Assembly (NCBI RefSeq): GCF_002531575.1
Contig: NZ_NWTI01000005.1
Span: forward strand, 297,239 to 361,238
Direction of reading: 5' to 3'
From: Bradyrhizobium sp. Y36
GTDB lineage: Bacteria; Pseudomonadota; Alphaproteobacteria; Rhizobiales; Xanthobacteraceae
Length of the DNA: 64,000 nt
Shown here: piece by piece, positions 61,855 to 64,000 of the stretch
How positions within the stretch are numbered: position 1 is the stretch's first letter
Layout of the letters: each line of letters begins with the position of its first letter
Made by a program: the position numbers and the translations under genes
The notes under the pieces: model-generated
Seen by the model: only the letters and a program-made list of their open reading frames with translations
Database searches by the model: none
Told to the model about the DNA's origin: nothing

Positions 61855-63003
61855 ATGACATCACTCCCCGACATCCCCCTGCCCGCCGGCATCCGCTCGC
61901 GCTATGTCGACGGCATCAACGGCTTGCGCGTGCACGTGCTCGAAGCCGGCTTCGAGACCAAGGGCCGGCCCTGCATCCTGCTGCTGCACGGCTTTCCGGA
62001 GCTCGCCTTCTCCTGGCGCAAGGTGATGCCGACGCTCGCCGACGCCGGCTATCACGTGATCGCGCCGGACCAGCGAGGCTATGGCCGCACCACGGGATGG
62101 ACCGCGGACTACGATGGCGACCTCGCGCCGTTCTCGCTTCTCAACCTGGTGCGTGATGCGCTCGCCCTGGTGTCGGCGTTCGGCTACAGGCAGGTCGATG
62201 TCGTCGGACATGATTTCGGCAGCCCGGTCGCGGCCTGGTGCGCGCTGATCCGGCCCGACGTGTTCCGCTCGGTGACGTTGATGAGCGCGCCGTTCGGCGG
62301 AGCGCCGCCGCTGCCTTTCAACACGGTTGATGCTCCCGCAAAGCCTCCGGTCGAGGATCCCGTTCATCTCGAGCTCGCCGCGCTGCCGCGTCCGCGCAAG
62401 CACTATCAATGGTACTATTCGACACGTTCGGCCAACGCCGACATGCAGCATGCGCCGCAGGGCGTGCACGATTTCCTGCGCGCCTACTATCATCACAAGA
62501 GTGCGGACTGGGCCGACAACAAGCCGTATCCGCTCCAGTCATGGTCCGCGGGCGAGCTGGCAAAGCTGCCGACCTACTACGTGATGGACGCCGGCGAGAC
62601 CATGGCGGAGACGGTCGCCAAGGAGATGCCTTCGGCCGCCGCGATTGCCGCCAATCAATGGCTGCCCGACGGCGAGCTTGCCTATTACGCCGCCGAATAT
62701 GGCCGCACCGGATTTCAGGGCGGGCTGCAATGGTACCGCTACGGCACGACGGGCGCTCTCAACAGCGAGATGCAGCTGTTTTCCGGCCGCGGCATCGACG
62801 TGCCCTCCTGCTTCATCTCGGGCCAGCAGGATTGGGGCACCCATCAGCGTCCCGGCGTGTTCGAGGCGATGCAGGGACGCGGCTGCACGAAGATGCTCGG
62901 CTGCCATCTGGTCGACGGCGCCGGCCATTGGGTGCAACAGGAGCAGCCGGCCGAGGTCAGCCGATTGGTGTTGGACTTCCTCGCCACGGCCCGCGCAGCC
63001 TGA
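61855..63003 (+). CDS. Alpha/beta hydrolase, epoxide-hydrolase-like
   Basis: The protein has 382 residues from the ATG at 61855 (GGAGAG upstream). It has the oxyanion motif LLLHGFPELAFSWRKVMP, PDQRGYGRTTGW, the Asp nucleophile in VVGHDFGSPVAAW near residue 119 and the catalytic His in GAGHWVQQEQP near 355. The Asp nucleophile and HGFPE motif are typical of soluble epoxide hydrolases and haloalkane dehalogenases. The long cap region with two Tyr-rich parts (HYQWYYSTRS, LPTYYVMD) supports epoxide hydrolysis. Substrate unknown. Confidence 0.88.
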   Translation: MTSLPDIPLPAGIRSRYVDGINGLRVHVLEAGFETKGRPCILLLHGFPELAFSWRKVMPTLADAGYHVIAPDQRGYGRTTGWTADYDGDLAPFSLLNLVRDALALVSAFGYRQVDVVGHDFGSPVAAWCALIRPDVFRSVTLMSAPFGGAPPLPFNTVDAPAKPPVEDPVHLELAALPRPRKHYQWYYSTRSANADMQHAPQGVHDFLRAYYHHKSADWADNKPYPLQSWSAGELAKLPTYYVMDAGETMAETVAKEMPSAAAIAANQWLPDGELAYYAAEYGRTGFQGGLQWYRYGTTGALNSEMQLFSGRGIDVPSCFISGQQDWGTHQRPGVFEAMQGRGCTKMLGCHLVDGAGHWVQQEQPAEVSRLVLDFLATARAA

Positions 63004-63004
63004 T

Positions 63005-63033
63005 TTGACCCGGGAACCGCGACACCCTATATG
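63005..63033 (+). promoter_or_regulatory. Promoter of mbfA
   Basis: TTGACC (63005-63010) and TATATG (63028-63033) are separated by exactly 17 bases, about 36 bases before the start codon. Confidence 0.7.
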
Positions 63034-63035
63034 AA

Positions 63036-63050
63036 TTAGAATCATTCTAA
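63036..63050. promoter_or_regulatory. Iron control element (Irr-type ICE box) at mbfA
   Basis: TTAGAATCATTCTAA is a perfect palindrome around TCA, and the next base pairs (AAC) extend the TTCTAAAC core known from ICE boxes. It lies directly after the -10, over the start point, where Irr binding represses mbfA in iron-poor cells. Confidence 0.8.
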
Positions 63051-63068
63051 ACTGAGTTCAGGGCCGTC

Positions 63069-64000
63069 GTGAAGAATTTTGCCGATCTAACCGAGCGCGA
63101 GGTGCTTGCGGTCGCGATTTCCTCGGAGGAGGAGGACAGCCGCATCTACATGACCTTCGCCGAGGACTTGAAGGAGCGCTATCCGGACTCGGCCAAGCTG
63201 TTCGAGCAGATGGCCGAGGAGGAACGCGGCCACCGGCACATGTTGCTGGAATTATACGAGCAGCGCTTCGGCCCGCATCTGCCGCCGATCCGGCGCGAGG
63301 ACGTCAGGGGATTCCTGCGGCGCCGTCCGGTCTGGCTCACCAAGAACCTGTCGCTCGACGCCATCCGCAGGGAAGTCGAGACCATGGAGATGCAGGCGGA
63401 GCGCTTCTACGTGAAGGCCGCCGAACAGGCCCAGGACGTCGGCGTGCGCCGCCTGCTCGGCGATCTCGCCGAGGCCGAGAAAGGTCACGAGGAGACCGCC
63501 GCAAAGCTGACGGGCGAGATCCTGAATTCCGACGTCCGCGCCGAGGAGGATCGCACCAACCGCCGCATGTTCGTGCTGCAATATGTGCAGCCCGGCCTTG
63601 CCGGCCTGATGGACGGCTCGGTCTCGACGCTGGCGCCGCTGTTCGCGGCCGCTTTCGCCACCCACCAGAACTGGCAGACGTTCCTCGTTGGTCTTGCCGC
63701 CTCGATCGGCGCCGGCATCAGCATGGGTTTTGCGGAAGCGCTGTCCGACGACGGCTCGCTGACGGGGCGCGGCTCGCCCTGGCTGCGCGGCGTCACCTGC
63801 GGCGCGATGACGACGCTCGGCGGGCTCGGCCACACCGCGCCTTATCTCGTGCCGGACAGTTGGGCCAATGCGTTCTGGATCGCAACGGCCATCGCATGCG
63901 TCGTCGTGTTCTTCGAATTGTGGGCGATCGCCTTCATCCGCTCGCGCTACATGGACACGCCGTTCCTCCAGGCCGTATTCCAGATCGTGCTCGGCGGCGC
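63069..64000 (+). CDS. mbfA: Iron exporter MbfA (rubrerythrin-VIT1 fusion), 3' end outside the window
   Basis: The gene starts at a GTG at 63069 (AGGG upstream) and is still open at the window end after 310 codons; the full family length is about 325. Residues 1-150 form a ferritin-like rubrerythrin domain with the di-iron ligands [16 protein letters not shown] and EAEKGHEET. From residue about 178 a VIT1-type membrane domain follows ([40 protein letters not shown]). In Bradyrhizobium japonicum MbfA exports iron and protects against iron and peroxide stress. The Irr-type box in front fits its known iron-dependent control. Confidence 0.95.
   Translation, partial: MKNFADLTEREVLAVAISSEEEDSRIYMTFAEDLKERYPDSAKLFEQMAEEERGHRHMLLELYEQRFGPHLPPIRREDVRGFLRRRPVWLTKNLSLDAIRREVETMEMQAERFYVKAAEQAQDVGVRRLLGDLAEAEKGHEETAAKLTGEILNSDVRAEEDRTNRRMFVLQYVQPGLAGLMDGSVSTLAPLFAAAFATHQNWQTFLVGLAASIGAGISMGFAEALSDDGSLTGRGSPWLRGVTCGAMTTLGGLGHTAPYLVPDSWANAFWIATAIACVVVFFELWAIAFIRSRYMDTPFLQAVFQIVLGG

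Overview
The window is GC-rich with the codon use, short inverted-repeat families and gene content of an alphaproteobacterium of the order Hyphomicrobiales (Rhizobiales), most likely Bradyrhizobium. Supporting signs are pobA next to a TRAP uptake system, hydroxycinnamate CoA-pathway genes, many orphan ABC solute-binding proteins, an initiator tRNA with the rhizobial A-U/G-C/G-C anticodon stem, and mbfA behind an Irr-type iron-control box. This assignment is inference; no 16S gene is present.

Layout. 1-13.4 kb is an aromatic-acid block: the end of a LivF-type ATPase, an FMN-binding protein divergent from a LysR regulator, a PaaI thioesterase, pobA, a three-gene TRAP transporter with a DUF3237 gene, then an operon of crotonase, feruloyl-CoA-type synthetase, SDR dehydrogenase, 4-hydroxybenzoyl-CoA-type thioesterase and a LivK-type binding protein ending at a strong terminator. 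pobA and the CoA operon carry near-identical palindromes over their promoters, which suggests one regulator joins hydroxycinnamate side-chain shortening to 4-hydroxybenzoate hydroxylation.

13.4-33.4 kb is mixed metabolism and signalling: two separate glutathione-transferase/YafY-WYL-regulator modules, each with conspicuous palindromes in the divergent region; a membrane-anchored orphan TAXI protein; a MlotiK1-like cyclic-nucleotide-gated K+ channel; a REC-EAL phosphodiesterase; a desaturase/MetX-like hydrolase/MBL cluster; a recombination scar fusing an MFS start to an AraC end; and an acyl-CoA synthetase and solute-binding protein under a GntR-FCD regulator with two identical-core operators. 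33.6-44.5 kb holds an RbbA-type efflux trio, DUF2059, OpgC, and a large class III cyclase/ATPase/TPR protein.

45.3-51.3 kb is visibly more AT-rich and unlike its surroundings. It carries a tight four-gene operon of predicted secreted proteins (trypsin-like protease, unknown protein, M23 peptidase, DUF1906 glycoside-hydrolase-like protein) and runs up to the 3' end of an initiator tRNA gene; a 13-base copy of that tRNA end lies at the other side. This is the best candidate here for an undescribed system.

51.4-64 kb returns to typical sequence: coniferyl-aldehyde-type dehydrogenase, GMC oxidoreductase, two SDRs, CvpA, DUF3775, two paralogous MBL hydrolases flanking a fumarylacetoacetase-family protein and a GST, an epoxide-hydrolase-like enzyme, and the start of mbfA. 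Inverted repeats of several families fill many intergenic gaps.
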